From: Ottowia sp.
Lineage (GTDB): Bacteria; Pseudomonadota; Gammaproteobacteria; Burkholderiales; Burkholderiaceae_C
DNA length: 64,000 nt
Assembly (NCBI RefSeq): GCF_016703145.1
Contig: NZ_JADJCO010000003.1
Coordinates: 496,001 to 560,000, forward strand
Reading direction: 5' to 3'
Part shown: positions 41,593 to 49,634 of the stretch, piece by piece
Position numbering within the stretch: position 1 is the stretch's first letter
How the letters are laid out: each line of letters starts with the position of its first letter
The notes under the pieces: generated by a model
The model's input: the letters and a program-made list of their open reading frames with translations, nothing else
The model's database searches: none
What the model was told of the DNA's origin: nothing
Translations under genes and position numbers: made by a program

Positions 41593-43023
41593 TTACTCCT
41601 GCGCGAACACCTTGCCCGGATTCATGATGCCGTCCGGGTCCAACGCCCGCTTGAGGGTGCGCATCATGGCCACAGCGCCAGCGCCGGCCTCGTCGCGCAG
41701 AAAACCCATCTTGTGCAGCCCCACGCCGTGCTCGCCGCTGCAGGTGCCGTTCATCGACAGGGCGCGGGCCACGAGCTGGTGGTTGAGCCGCTCGGCCAGG
41801 GCGCGCTCGGCCGCGTCGTCGGGGTCGATCAGGTAGCCGAAGTGGAAGTTGCCGTCGCCCACGTGGCCGACCAGGAAGTAGGGGATGCCGCTGGCGTCGG
41901 CCTCGGCCACCGAGTCCAGCAGGCAGTCGGCCAGGCGGCTGATGGGCACGCAGGTGTCGGTGCTGATGGCGCGGCAGCCGGGCCGGCTCTGGATGGCGGC
42001 GAAATAGGCGTTGTGCCGCGCCGTCCACAGGCGGGTGCGGTCCTCGGGCTGCGCGGCCCATTCAAAGCCCAGGCCGGCGTGGTCGCCGGCGATGGCCTGC
42101 ACGGTCTCGGCCTGCTCCTGCACGCCGGCCGGCGTGCCGTGGAACTCCATCAGCAGCATGTGCTGCTCGGGCAGGCTGAGCTTGCTGTGCGTGTTGACCA
42201 TCTTCACGGTGCGCGCGTCGAGCAGCTCCACGCGCGCGATCGGCACGCCCAGCTGGATGATCTGGATCACCGTGTTCACCGCGTCGGCGATGGTCGGGAA
42301 CGAGCACACGGCGGCCGAAATCGCCTCGGGCAGCGGGTAGATGCGCAGCGTGACCTCGGTCATCACGCCCAGCGTGCCCTCGCTGCCGACGAACAGGCGC
42401 GTCAGGTCGTAGCCGGCGCTGCTCTTGCGGGCGCGCGTGCCGGTGCGGATGACCTCGCCGCTGGCCGTGACCACTTCCAGCGCCAGCACGTTCTCGCGCA
42501 TGGTGCCGTAGCGCACGGCGTTGGTGCCGCTGGCGCGCGTGGCCGCCATGCCGCCGATGCTGGCGTCGGCGCCGGGGTCGATGGGGAAGAACAGGCCGGT
42601 GCTCTTGATCTCGTCGTTCAGCTGCTTGCGCGTCACGCCCGGCTGCACCGTCACCGTCAGGTCCTCGGCGTTGGTGGCCAGCACCCGGTTCATGCGCGAC
42701 ACGTCCAGGCTGATGCCGCCCTGCACCGCCAGCAGGTGCCCTTCCAGCGACGAGCCGACGCCGTAGGGGATGACCGGCGCCTTGAATTGCGCGCACAGCC
42801 GCACCGCGTCCTGCACGTCCTGCGTGCTTTCGGCGAACACCACGGCGGCCGGCGGCGGCACGGTGGTGAAGGCCGACTCGTCGCGCCCGTGCTGCGTGCG
42901 CACCGCCAGCGCGGCCGAGAACTGCGCGCCGAAGCGCGCGGCCAGCGCCTCCAGCAGCGCGGCCGGCACGTCGCGCGGCTGCAGCTGCGGCGTAAGCTGG
43001 GCGGCGGGGGTGGGCGCGTTCAT
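41593..43023 (-). CDS. FAD-linked D-2-hydroxyacid (D-lactate/glycolate-type) dehydrogenase
   Basis: 476 residues. The FAD-binding PCMH fold is clear: PVIPYGVGSSLEGHLLAVQG, PGADASIGGMAATRASGTNA and GSEGTLGVMTEVTLRI. The C-terminal substrate/metal domain contains YFLVGHVGDGNFHFGYLIDP and NGTCSGEHGVGLHKMGFLRD. This is the GlcD/LDHD/D2HGDH group, which passes electrons to cytochrome or quinone. D-lactate is the most likely substrate for a single-subunit form without glcE/F partners. It is alone on the minus strand. Confidence 0.88.
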   Translation of the reverse strand: MNAPTPAAQLTPQLQPRDVPAALLEALAARFGAQFSAALAVRTQHGRDESAFTTVPPPAAVVFAESTQDVQDAVRLCAQFKAPVIPYGVGSSLEGHLLAVQGGISLDVSRMNRVLATNAEDLTVTVQPGVTRKQLNDEIKSTGLFFPIDPGADASIGGMAATRASGTNAVRYGTMRENVLALEVVTASGEVIRTGTRARKSSAGYDLTRLFVGSEGTLGVMTEVTLRIYPLPEAISAAVCSFPTIADAVNTVIQIIQLGVPIARVELLDARTVKMVNTHSKLSLPEQHMLLMEFHGTPAGVQEQAETVQAIAGDHAGLGFEWAAQPEDRTRLWTARHNAYFAAIQSRPGCRAISTDTCVPISRLADCLLDSVAEADASGIPYFLVGHVGDGNFHFGYLIDPDDAAERALAERLNHQLVARALSMNGTCSGEHGVGLHKMGFLRDEAGAGAVAMMRTLKRALDPDGIMNPGKVFAQE

Positions 43024-43096
43024 TCGAAGTCTCCTGCAGGGCGTGAATCGGGCCAGTTTACGCGCCGGCCGCGCGCAGCGGTGCGCAGAAACCGGT

Positions 43097-43146
43097 TGCT
43101 ATATCAAGAGTAGCAGTACAGCCAATATCCACGCTGGCAAACGGCC
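43097..43146 (-). repeat. family A repeat upstream of aroE
   Basis: Minus strand: GGCCGTTTGCCAGCGTGGAT, ATTGGCTGTACTGCTACTCT, TGATATAGCAA. It lies between the divergent dehydrogenase and aroE starts. Confidence 0.8.
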
Positions 43147-43211
43147 AAAAAGACTTGATTCTTGCCGGCGCGGCAGCCTGCAGCGCGGAGCCATGCCCTA
43201 ACATCGCCCGC

Positions 43212-44045
43212 ATGCCCGACCGTTACGCCGTCATCGGCCACCCCATCGCCCACAGCAAATCCCCCCTCATCCACGGCCTGTTCGCGCAGGCGGCGGGGCA
43301 GGACATGGTCTACGAAGCCATCGACGGCGGCGCCGGCGCCGATGGCTTCGCGCGTGCGCTGGCCGCCTTCCGCGCCGCCGGCGGGCGCGGCCTGAACGTC
43401 ACGCTGCCCTTCAAGCTGGCGGCCCTGCAGGCGGCCGACGCGGCCAGCGACGACGCGCGCCTGGCCGGCGCCGCCAACGCGCTGCGCTTCGACGGCGGGC
43501 GCATCGAGGCGCGCAACTTCGACGGCATCGGCCTGGTGCGCGACATCGAAGTCAACCTGCGCCGGCCCCTGCAAGGGCAGGCCGTGCTGGTGCTGGGCGC
43601 GGGCGGCGCCACGCGCGGCGCGCTGCTGCCGCTGGCGCGCGCCGGCGCCGCGCGCATCGTGGTGGCCAACCGCACGGCGGACAAGGCCGCCGCGCTGGCG
43701 GCTGAACTGGCGCCGCATGCCGGCGCCTGCCCGCTGAATGGCGGCGGCTTTGATGCGTTGCAGGGCGCCTTCGACGTGGTCATCAACGCCACCTCCGCCA
43801 GCCTGTCGGGGGCGGCGCCGCCCGTGCCGGCCAGTGCCTTCGCGCCCGGCGCGCTGGCCTACGACATGGTGTATGGCAAGGGCCTGACGCCGTTTTTGCG
43901 CGCCGCCCAGCAGGCCGGCGCGGCGCAGGTGGCCGACGGCGTGGGCATGCTGGTCGAGCAGGCCGCCGAAGCCTTCGCCTGGTGGCGCGGCGTGCGGCCC
44001 GACACGCGCGCGGCATTGGCGCGGCTGACGGTGCCGCTGGCGTGA
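43212..44045 (+). CDS. aroE: shikimate dehydrogenase AroE
   Basis: 277 residues from the ATG giving MPDRYAVIGHPIAHSKSPLI. The catalytic Lys is in NVTLPFKLAALQAAD, and the NADP site is VLGAGGATRGALLPLARAG. It reduces 3-dehydroshikimate to shikimate. The dehydroquinase gene aroQ follows 6 bases after the stop, so two consecutive shikimate-pathway steps are in one operon. Confidence 0.95.
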   Translation: MPDRYAVIGHPIAHSKSPLIHGLFAQAAGQDMVYEAIDGGAGADGFARALAAFRAAGGRGLNVTLPFKLAALQAADAASDDARLAGAANALRFDGGRIEARNFDGIGLVRDIEVNLRRPLQGQAVLVLGAGGATRGALLPLARAGAARIVVANRTADKAAALAAELAPHAGACPLNGGGFDALQGAFDVVINATSASLSGAAPPVPASAFAPGALAYDMVYGKGLTPFLRAAQQAGAAQVADGVGMLVEQAAEAFAWWRGVRPDTRAALARLTVPLA

Positions 44046-44051
44046 TCCACA

Positions 44052-44510
44052 ATGTTGCCGATGAACCTCCTCGTCCTGCACGGCGTCAACCTCAACATGT
44101 TCGGCCAGCGCGACCCGGCGCAGTACGGCACGGCCACGCTGGCCGACATCGACGCCGCGCTGCACGCGCTGGCGGGCGAGCTGGGCGTGCAGGTGGAGTG
44201 CTTCCAGACCAACCATGAGGGCGCGATGTGCGAGCGCATCCACCAGGCGCACCGCGATGCGGTGGACGCGGTGGTCATCAACGCCGGCGCCTGGACGCAC
44301 ACCAGCCTCGCCATCCGCGACGCGCTGGCGATCCTGAAGTGCCCCATCGTCGAAGTGCACATGTCCAACATCCACGCGCGCGAGGCGTTCCGGCACCACT
44401 CGTACATCGCCGGCATCGCCACGGGGCAGATCTGCGGCTTTGGCGTCGATTCATACCTTTTGGGGCTGCGGGCCGGCGTCAACATTGCGCAGTCCGCTAG
44501 CAAAAAGTGA
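44052..44510 (+). CDS. aroQ: type II 3-dehydroquinate dehydratase
   Basis: 152 residues; the ATG at 44061 (MNLLVLHGVNLNMFGQRDP) is an equally plausible start. The catalytic Tyr is in QYGTATLADID, the Arg/His pairs in FQTNHEGAMCERIH and NAGAWTHTSLAIRDAL, and EVHMSNIHAREAFRHHS follows. This forms the dodecameric type II enzyme. It acts just before AroE in aromatic amino-acid synthesis. Confidence 0.95.
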   Translation: MLPMNLLVLHGVNLNMFGQRDPAQYGTATLADIDAALHALAGELGVQVECFQTNHEGAMCERIHQAHRDAVDAVVINAGAWTHTSLAIRDALAILKCPIVEVHMSNIHAREAFRHHSYIAGIATGQICGFGVDSYLLGLRAGVNIAQSASKK

Positions 44511-44521
44511 GTAAATAGACC

Positions 44522-45091
44522 ATGGGCCAGCGCCTCACCCAGATCGCCACCCGCACCGGCGACGACGGCACCACCGGCCTGGGCGACAACACCCGCGTGT
44601 CCAAGGCCAGCGGCCGCCCGCACGCCATGGGCGACGTGGACGAGCTGAACAGCCACATCGGCCTGCTGCTGTGCGAGGACATGCCGGACGACGTGCGCCA
44701 ACTGCTGATCGACGTCCAGCACCAGCTGTTCAACCTGGGCGGCGAGCTGTCCATCCCGGGCTTCGCGCTGCTGAAGGACGACGCGCTGGCGCAGCTCGAC
44801 GCCGCGCTGCAGGCGTACAACGCGCGCCTGCCGCGGCTGCAGGAATTCATCCTGCCCGCCGGCACCCGCGCCGCCGCGCAGGCCCACGTGTGCCGCACCG
44901 TGGCCCGCCGTGCCGAACGCGCCGTGGTGGCGCTGGGCGAGCAGGACGCCAACGTGCGCCCCGCGCCGCGCCGCTACCTCAACCGCCTCTCCGACCTGCT
45001 GTTCGTGCTGGCGCGCGTGCTGAATCGCGTGAACGGCGGTGACGATGTGTATTGGCGCAGCGAGCGGCTGGCGCAGGCTGCTTCTGAATAG
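44522..45091 (+). CDS. PduO-type cob(I)alamin adenosyltransferase
   Basis: 189 residues. N-terminal TRTGDDGTTGLGDNTRVSKA (ATP-binding), then GDVDELNSHIGLLLCEDMP and the C-terminal RRAERAVVALGEQDANVRP, then YLNRLSDLLFVLARVLNR, are the signature of PduO/MMAB ATP:cob(I)alamin adenosyltransferases, which make adenosylcobalamin. It starts 11 bases after aroQ, so it may be co-transcribed. No other cobalamin gene or riboswitch is seen nearby. Confidence 0.93.
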   Translation: MGQRLTQIATRTGDDGTTGLGDNTRVSKASGRPHAMGDVDELNSHIGLLLCEDMPDDVRQLLIDVQHQLFNLGGELSIPGFALLKDDALAQLDAALQAYNARLPRLQEFILPAGTRAAAQAHVCRTVARRAERAVVALGEQDANVRPAPRRYLNRLSDLLFVLARVLNRVNGGDDVYWRSERLAQAASE

Positions 45092-45179
45092 GCGCACGAG
45101 TGAGGCGACTCACAAGGCAGCGGTGGCAAACGATCGCCGAACTCATTAACACAGTCAACGTTTGCGGTAGACGGCGGCA

Positions 45180-46334
45180 TCAAGGCGTTTGGGCTTCAAC
45201 ATCGGGTGGCGGCGCTGCGATCAACGCCTGCATCCGGCCGGCCCGAAAATTGAGAAAAGCCGGAATCAACGCCGGGTCACCGACCGTTTCGGCCCAGTCG
45301 AAGCATTCGAGGCTCCAGTCACCGTCTTCTACCTGTGGGATCGACAGCCACGCGGGTAGTGGCTCGCAAAACGCTCCGTATAGATCGGCTGCACGCCGCT
45401 TCAGGAGGTTGCGCAGCCGGATTGAATGATCTGTTGGCTTGATCGTCGCCACAGGCACGAAAGCGGCATTGGCCGCCGAGGTATAGAGGCCATGCAACTC
45501 CGTCTTGTTTGCGCCGTCGACGGCGTGGAAGTCGGATTCGGCCTTGTTCTTGTGGGTCTTGTGATCGGCGAGGTGGGCGAGTGCGTAGCCGTGAGGCCCA
45601 TGTTTGGGAAACTTCTTGCCTATGAGCGTGTGCGCCCAGATTTGCTTGGGATAGTCGTTGTCATCAAGCGCGAGCGCGTTAGTGATGATTCCTTCGGTTC
45701 TCTTGCGGAAGATGGCGATTTCCGTGCTGCCTGCATAGCGACGCACACCAGGGAACGCGCAAGCTGATCGTGGCCAGAGGTAGGCGTTTGGGTCGATCTT
45801 GCGCTGTGCAAGTGCTTCGGACCATATGGCGCGGTGCTTTTCGTTGTCTTCGACGATGGCTTGCACGATCTCCGGCCGAAGGAATCGCGCATACCGGGCC
45901 ACGATTCTTGCCAGCGCAAGCTCCTCATCGGGCTGGGGCTGCGGCCATACTGGCCATTGAAGCGACTTGCTGTGTAGGAGCTTCTTGGATGTTTGGTGGG
46001 TCGCCCCAATGGGCGTTACAGGCGGCGAGCCCTCGTTCTGATAGTTTCTAAATGCCCTATAGAGTCTCACGCTCGCCTTCAGGCTCGCCGATCCGGTGTA
46101 TTCATCACCATCTATAGGAATCTTGTGGTTGAGCGGCCTGCCGGCGCCTTGATCGTCTCTGGTGTAGCTCAGCCTCCGTTCCAAATCTCTCAACTCATCG
46201 TCATCGAACAACCGATCCAAGTTTCCTTCGTATTCTTCTACCCTTTTGCAGTTTGATATTCGTGAGCGGATCGTGTTTTCAGCCAGCCCTTTGGCCTTCA
46301 AGTAATCTTCGAATTGCTGGCGCATTCTTTTCAC
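45180..46334 (-). CDS. unrecognised protein with a recombinase-like N-terminal helix bundle
   Basis: 384 residues from a GTG at 46334; an ATG three codons in is possible. The first 60 residues (MRQQFEDYLKAKGLAENTIR, SRISNCKRVEEYEGNLDRLF) resemble the SAM-like core-binding domain of tyrosine recombinases, but no R-H-R-Y catalytic domain follows. The middle has IWAHTLIGKKFPKHGPHGYA then LAHLADHKTHKN, a His/Lys-rich stretch that could be a metal-dependent nuclease site; this is speculative. Base composition is lower in GC than neighbours. It lies 8 bases downstream of another unrecognised gene, forming a two-gene cassette between the adenosyltransferase and sodC. A defence or restriction role is possible but unproven. 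Confidence 0.6.
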   Translation of the reverse strand: MKRMRQQFEDYLKAKGLAENTIRSRISNCKRVEEYEGNLDRLFDDDELRDLERRLSYTRDDQGAGRPLNHKIPIDGDEYTGSASLKASVRLYRAFRNYQNEGSPPVTPIGATHQTSKKLLHSKSLQWPVWPQPQPDEELALARIVARYARFLRPEIVQAIVEDNEKHRAIWSEALAQRKIDPNAYLWPRSACAFPGVRRYAGSTEIAIFRKRTEGIITNALALDDNDYPKQIWAHTLIGKKFPKHGPHGYALAHLADHKTHKNKAESDFHAVDGANKTELHGLYTSAANAAFVPVATIKPTDHSIRLRNLLKRRAADLYGAFCEPLPAWLSIPQVEDGDWSLECFDWAETVGDPALIPAFLNFRAGRMQALIAAPPPDVEAQTP

Positions 46335-46342
46335 CCGTTCAA

Positions 46343-46891
46343 TCAGGATTGGCTATCACGACCCTTGATTCGTCGCTCCAAGGCAATTAGTCGGGCGAAC
46401 GGTGAGGGTTTTTCAGGAATATTGCTCACTTCCGGTTGGTGGCGTGGAGCCATCCATGCCTTGAGGGCAGGCAAAGGTATCTCACCACGGCCAAGGATGC
46501 TTGCTTCCCATGGTGACTCCATTTCCAGGATCCCGTCCGGGTAGGCGACCAGCATGTTTCGATACCAGCGAACATAGATACCGTCTTCGCCACGCCCCGC
46601 TTCCAGCAGTTCCGGCCGGTTGGCAAGAATGGAATTGGCAACCTCTTCCGCAGTGCGCCCATCAAACGCAGGCCGTCCTGGGATGGAGCCACGAACCTGT
46701 ACCCCGTCCCATAAGCCTATGTTTTCGGGAAACGCGTCCGAGGCCAGCACCCAGTGCCGCCATTGTCCCAACCCTTCTTTGATGTAGCAGTAGAGCTTGA
46801 GCAAACCGTAGCCACGTGCGTGCAGCACGGCGACGGCTTCCATGACGAGCCGGGCTTGTTCTTCAGGTGTGATGGGCAGATGCGGGTTCAC
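46343..46891 (-). CDS. unrecognised protein, partner of the 384-residue gene
   Basis: 182 residues from a GTG with GGAG 9 bases upstream. No signal peptide or membrane helix. Starts LPITPEEQARLVMEAVAVLH, then HARGYGLLKLYCYIKEGLGQ, and a central region GTAEEV/ANSILANRPELLEAG-like, with a C-terminal PLPALKAWMAPRH helix. I do not recognise a family. The short gap to the next gene and shared lower GC suggest co-transfer and joint function. Confidence 0.6.
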   Translation of the reverse strand: MNPHLPITPEEQARLVMEAVAVLHARGYGLLKLYCYIKEGLGQWRHWVLASDAFPENIGLWDGVQVRGSIPGRPAFDGRTAEEVANSILANRPELLEAGRGEDGIYVRWYRNMLVAYPDGILEMESPWEASILGRGEIPLPALKAWMAPRHQPEVSNIPEKPSPFARLIALERRIKGRDSQS

Positions 46892-46961
46892 GACGTGCGC
46901 TCCATGTATTCAACCCCTGCTGGTTGATCCTGCGCGGCGGGCGCAACGCTATCTTGGTCGA

Positions 46962-47510
46962 TCAGCCGCGTGTCTCGATCACCGCACAGGCCAGCCGCGG
47001 CCCGGCGTTGCCGGTGGGCTGGGTCTGGTAGTCGTCGGCGTCGCGGTGCACGATGACGGCGCGGCCGATGATGCTGTTCGGGCCGCTCAGGGCGATGCCT
47101 TGGGTGGTGTATTGCACGCGGGCGGTGCCGGTGGCGTCGGCCTGCAGCATGGGCATGTCGCCCGCGTGGCCGTGGCCGGGCATGCCGTGCGCCGTGCCGC
47201 CGGGGTTGAAGTGGCCGCCGGCGCTGGTGCCGTCGCCTTCGCACACGCCTTTTTCGTGGATGTGAAAGCCGGTCTGGCTGCCGGCCTTCAGGTTGCGCAC
47301 CGTGCCGGACACGCGCACGCTGCCGTCCTTCATCTCGTCGAAATACAGCACGCCCGCCACCGGCTGGCCGGCCACCGGCTGCGCGGTGGTGGTGGCGCGC
47401 AGCACGGCCTGCGCGCGCTGCACGGGCACCGCGCTGTCGGGCGGCGTGGTGGTGCAGGCGGCCAGGCCGGCGAGCAGGGTCGAGGCAAGGGCGAGGTGCA
47501 TGCGTTTCAT
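46962..47510 (-). CDS. sodC: Cu-Zn superoxide dismutase, lipoprotein type
   Basis: 182 residues. The lipobox LLAGLAAC places it on the periplasmic side of a membrane. The metal ligands GFHIHEKGVCEGDG, GGHFNPGGTAHGMPGHGHAG and RAVIVHRDADDY and the disulfide Cys pair are present. It destroys superoxide in the envelope. Single gene; it follows the unrecognised cassette on the same strand by about 70 bases. Confidence 0.95.
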   Translation of the reverse strand: MKRMHLALASTLLAGLAACTTTPPDSAVPVQRAQAVLRATTTAQPVAGQPVAGVLYFDEMKDGSVRVSGTVRNLKAGSQTGFHIHEKGVCEGDGTSAGGHFNPGGTAHGMPGHGHAGDMPMLQADATGTARVQYTTQGIALSGPNSIIGRAVIVHRDADDYQTQPTGNAGPRLACAVIETRG

Positions 47511-47566
47511 GATTTGAAGGTCCAGTGACAGGGGTTGAGAGAAGGTGCGACGACGGCGGCGGCGGT

Positions 47567-47962
47567 TCAGGCGATCAGCGTCATGCCGGCATGCCTGGCC
47601 GCGCCGACGTCGAAGGTCATGGTTCGCGGGCAGCCGGCGCCCGCGGCCGAGCGTTCTATCAGGCAGTCGGCGAAATCGGCCTTGCCGCCCGCGAACACGC
47701 GCAGCGCCCGCAGCACCTGGTCGGCCTGTTCCACCACGAGTTGCTTGGTGCGCAGCAGCACTTCAAGCGCCTGCCGCACCTGCTCGTCGGTCAGCTTGAA
47801 GCACGCGGTCAGCACCCAGTACAGCTCGACCACGGACACCAGGGCGATGTAGCCGGGATTGGCGCTGTCCAGCGACTCTATCAACTGGGTTGCCATGGGC
47901 GACTGCCGAGGATCGTCCTGCATGATGTAGCGCACCAGCACGTTGGTGTCGAGCCCGGTCAT
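47567..47962 (-). CDS. vapC: VapC-like PIN-domain toxin
   Basis: 131 residues. The PIN acidic residues are D5 in GLDTNVLVRYIMQDDP, the Glu of VSVVELYWVLTACF, and the Asp pair in KADFADCLIERSAAGAG. VapC toxins cut RNA, often initiator or other tRNAs. The gene overlaps vapB by 4 bases, and both are intact, so the module should be functional. Confidence 0.9.
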   Translation of the reverse strand: MTGLDTNVLVRYIMQDDPRQSPMATQLIESLDSANPGYIALVSVVELYWVLTACFKLTDEQVRQALEVLLRTKQLVVEQADQVLRALRVFAGGKADFADCLIERSAAGAGCPRTMTFDVGAARHAGMTLIA

Positions 47963-48201
47963 CGGGCGGCCGCCCCGCGCTGGGCGATGGCCGCGTTCAT
48001 CGCCTCGATGGAAACCGCTTTCGGGGGCTTGCCGAACATGCCCTTGAGCTCGGTGACCTCGCGGGTAGCGGCCACGAATTCGTAGCGCCCTGGCGCGATC
48101 TGCACGAACTCGACGCGATCGCCGGCATCGACCTTGAGTTCGTTGCGTACATCGGCCGGGATGGTGATCTGGCCCTTGGAGGTGAGCGTGGCGGTGGTCA
48201 T
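47959..48201 (-). CDS. vapB: VapB-like AbrB-fold antitoxin
   Basis: 80 residues. The SpoVT/AbrB DNA-binding fold TATLTSKGQITIPADVRNEL, then KVDAGDRVEFVQIAPGRYEF, is followed by a flexible tail that would neutralise the toxin. Such antitoxins repress their own promoter; an inverted repeat at 48219-48236 just upstream is a likely operator. Confidence 0.9.
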   Translation of the reverse strand: MTTATLTSKGQITIPADVRNELKVDAGDRVEFVQIAPGRYEFVAATREVTELKGMFGKPPKAVSIEAMNAAIAQRGAAAR

Positions 48202-48218
48202 GGTGTGGGCTCCTGTTT

Positions 48219-48236
48219 CCTTACTTTAAGGTAAGG
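48219..48236. promoter_or_regulatory. candidate vapBC operator
   Basis: Perfect inverted repeat CCTTAC-N6-GTAAGG, 18 to 35 bases upstream of the vapB ATG, centred on an AT-rich spacer. Typical in position for autoregulation by the antitoxin-toxin complex. Confidence 0.6.
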
Positions 48237-48273
48237 ATAGTGGTCTGTCAAAGCCCTTTTGCAGCGGCCTCGC

Positions 48274-49560
48274 TCAGGTGCCCCGCCGCAGCAGCGCATG
48301 CAGCAGCACCGCGCCAAAGGTGGCGGTGCCGATGCCGCCGAGCGCGAAGCCGCCGAACTTGAGCGTGAAGTCGCCCGTGCCCAGGATGAGCGTGATGGCG
48401 GCGGTGAGCAGGTTGGCGTTGTGCGAGAAATCGACCTTGTTGTCCACCCAGATGCGCGCGCCGGCCACGGCGATGAGGCCGAACACGACGATGCTGACGC
48501 CGCCCATCACCGGCAGCGGAATGGCCTGGATCAGCGCGCCGAACTTGGGGCTGAAGCCCAGCACCAGCGCCACGCACGCGGCGGCCACGAACACGGCGGT
48601 GGAGTAGATGCGCGTGGCGGCCATGACGCCGATGTTCTCGGCGTAGGTGGTGACGCCGGTGCCGCCGGCGGCGCCGCTCACCATGGTGGCCAGGCCGTCG
48701 CCGATGAAGGCGCGGCCGATGTACGGGTCCAGGTCGCGCCCGGTCATGGCCGTCACCGCCTTCAGGTGGCCCAGGTTCTCGGCCACCAGGATCAGCACCA
48801 CCGGCGCGATCAGCAGCAGGGCGCCGGCTTGGAACACCGGCGCGCGCAAGGCCGGCCAGCCGAACCAGGCCGCGCCGGCGATGCCCGAGAAGTCCATTGG
48901 CTTGCCCAGCTCCAGGCCGTTGGCCAGCAGCAGGTACGCCAGCGTGGCCAGCGCCAGGCCGACCAGGATCAGCAGCCGCTGCACCATGCCGCGCGTGAAC
49001 ACCGCCACCGCCGCCACGCAGACGAAGGTGAGCGCCTGCATCCAGCTGTCGAAGTTGCTGGCCGCCATGTTCTTGATGGGGATGGCCGCCAGGTTGAGGC
49101 CGATCACCGCCACCACCGCGCCGGTCACCACCGGCGGCATCAGCCGCTCGACCCAGCCGGTGCCGACGGCCTGCACCACCGCGCCGATCAGCGCGTAGAG
49201 CAGCCCGCAGGCGATGATGCCGCCCAGCGCCACGCCAATGTTCGGGTTGGGCCCCGGGCCCGCGTAGCCGGTGGCGGCGATCACCACGCCGATGAAGGCG
49301 AAGGACGAGCCCAGGTAGCTGGGCACCTTGCCGCCGGTGACGACGTAGAAGATGAGCGTGCCGATGCCGCTCATGAGGATCGCCAGGTTGGGGTCGAACC
49401 CCATCAGGATCGGTGCCAGCACGGTGGCGCCGAACATGGCCACCACGTGCTGCACGCCCATCACGGCGGTCTGCGGCCAGGGCAGGCGTTCGTCGGGCGC
49501 GATCACGCCGCCATCGGCCAGGGTGGCCATCGGTTTTTCCTGCCAGTTCAACAGGCTCAT
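48274..49560 (-). CDS. NCS2-family uracil/xanthine permease
   Basis: 428 residues from the ATG with AGGAGCGAG upstream. About 12-14 membrane helices. The start DERLPWPQTAVMGVQHVVAM and the conserved LVAENLGHLKAVTAMTGRDL, then GDGLATMVSGAAGGTGVTTY, are the uracil-permease (UraA/RutG) signature with the substrate-binding Glu of the AENLGH helix. It imports uracil or a related base by proton symport. Neighbours give no clear pathway link. Confidence 0.88.
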   Translation of the reverse strand: MSLLNWQEKPMATLADGGVIAPDERLPWPQTAVMGVQHVVAMFGATVLAPILMGFDPNLAILMSGIGTLIFYVVTGGKVPSYLGSSFAFIGVVIAATGYAGPGPNPNIGVALGGIIACGLLYALIGAVVQAVGTGWVERLMPPVVTGAVVAVIGLNLAAIPIKNMAASNFDSWMQALTFVCVAAVAVFTRGMVQRLLILVGLALATLAYLLLANGLELGKPMDFSGIAGAAWFGWPALRAPVFQAGALLLIAPVVLILVAENLGHLKAVTAMTGRDLDPYIGRAFIGDGLATMVSGAAGGTGVTTYAENIGVMAATRIYSTAVFVAAACVALVLGFSPKFGALIQAIPLPVMGGVSIVVFGLIAVAGARIWVDNKVDFSHNANLLTAAITLILGTGDFTLKFGGFALGGIGTATFGAVLLHALLRRGT

Positions 49561-49634
49561 GGACTCGCTCCTTCGTTCGTCCGGTCCGTGGAAGGCGGCA
49601 ATGGTAGTGGCTCGCGGCGGCCGCGCCCCCGCAC

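Noticed and set aside
45099..45112. Hairpin GTGAG-GCGA-CTCAC after the adenosyltransferase gene as a terminator.
   Set aside because: Only a 5-bp stem and no T run follows.
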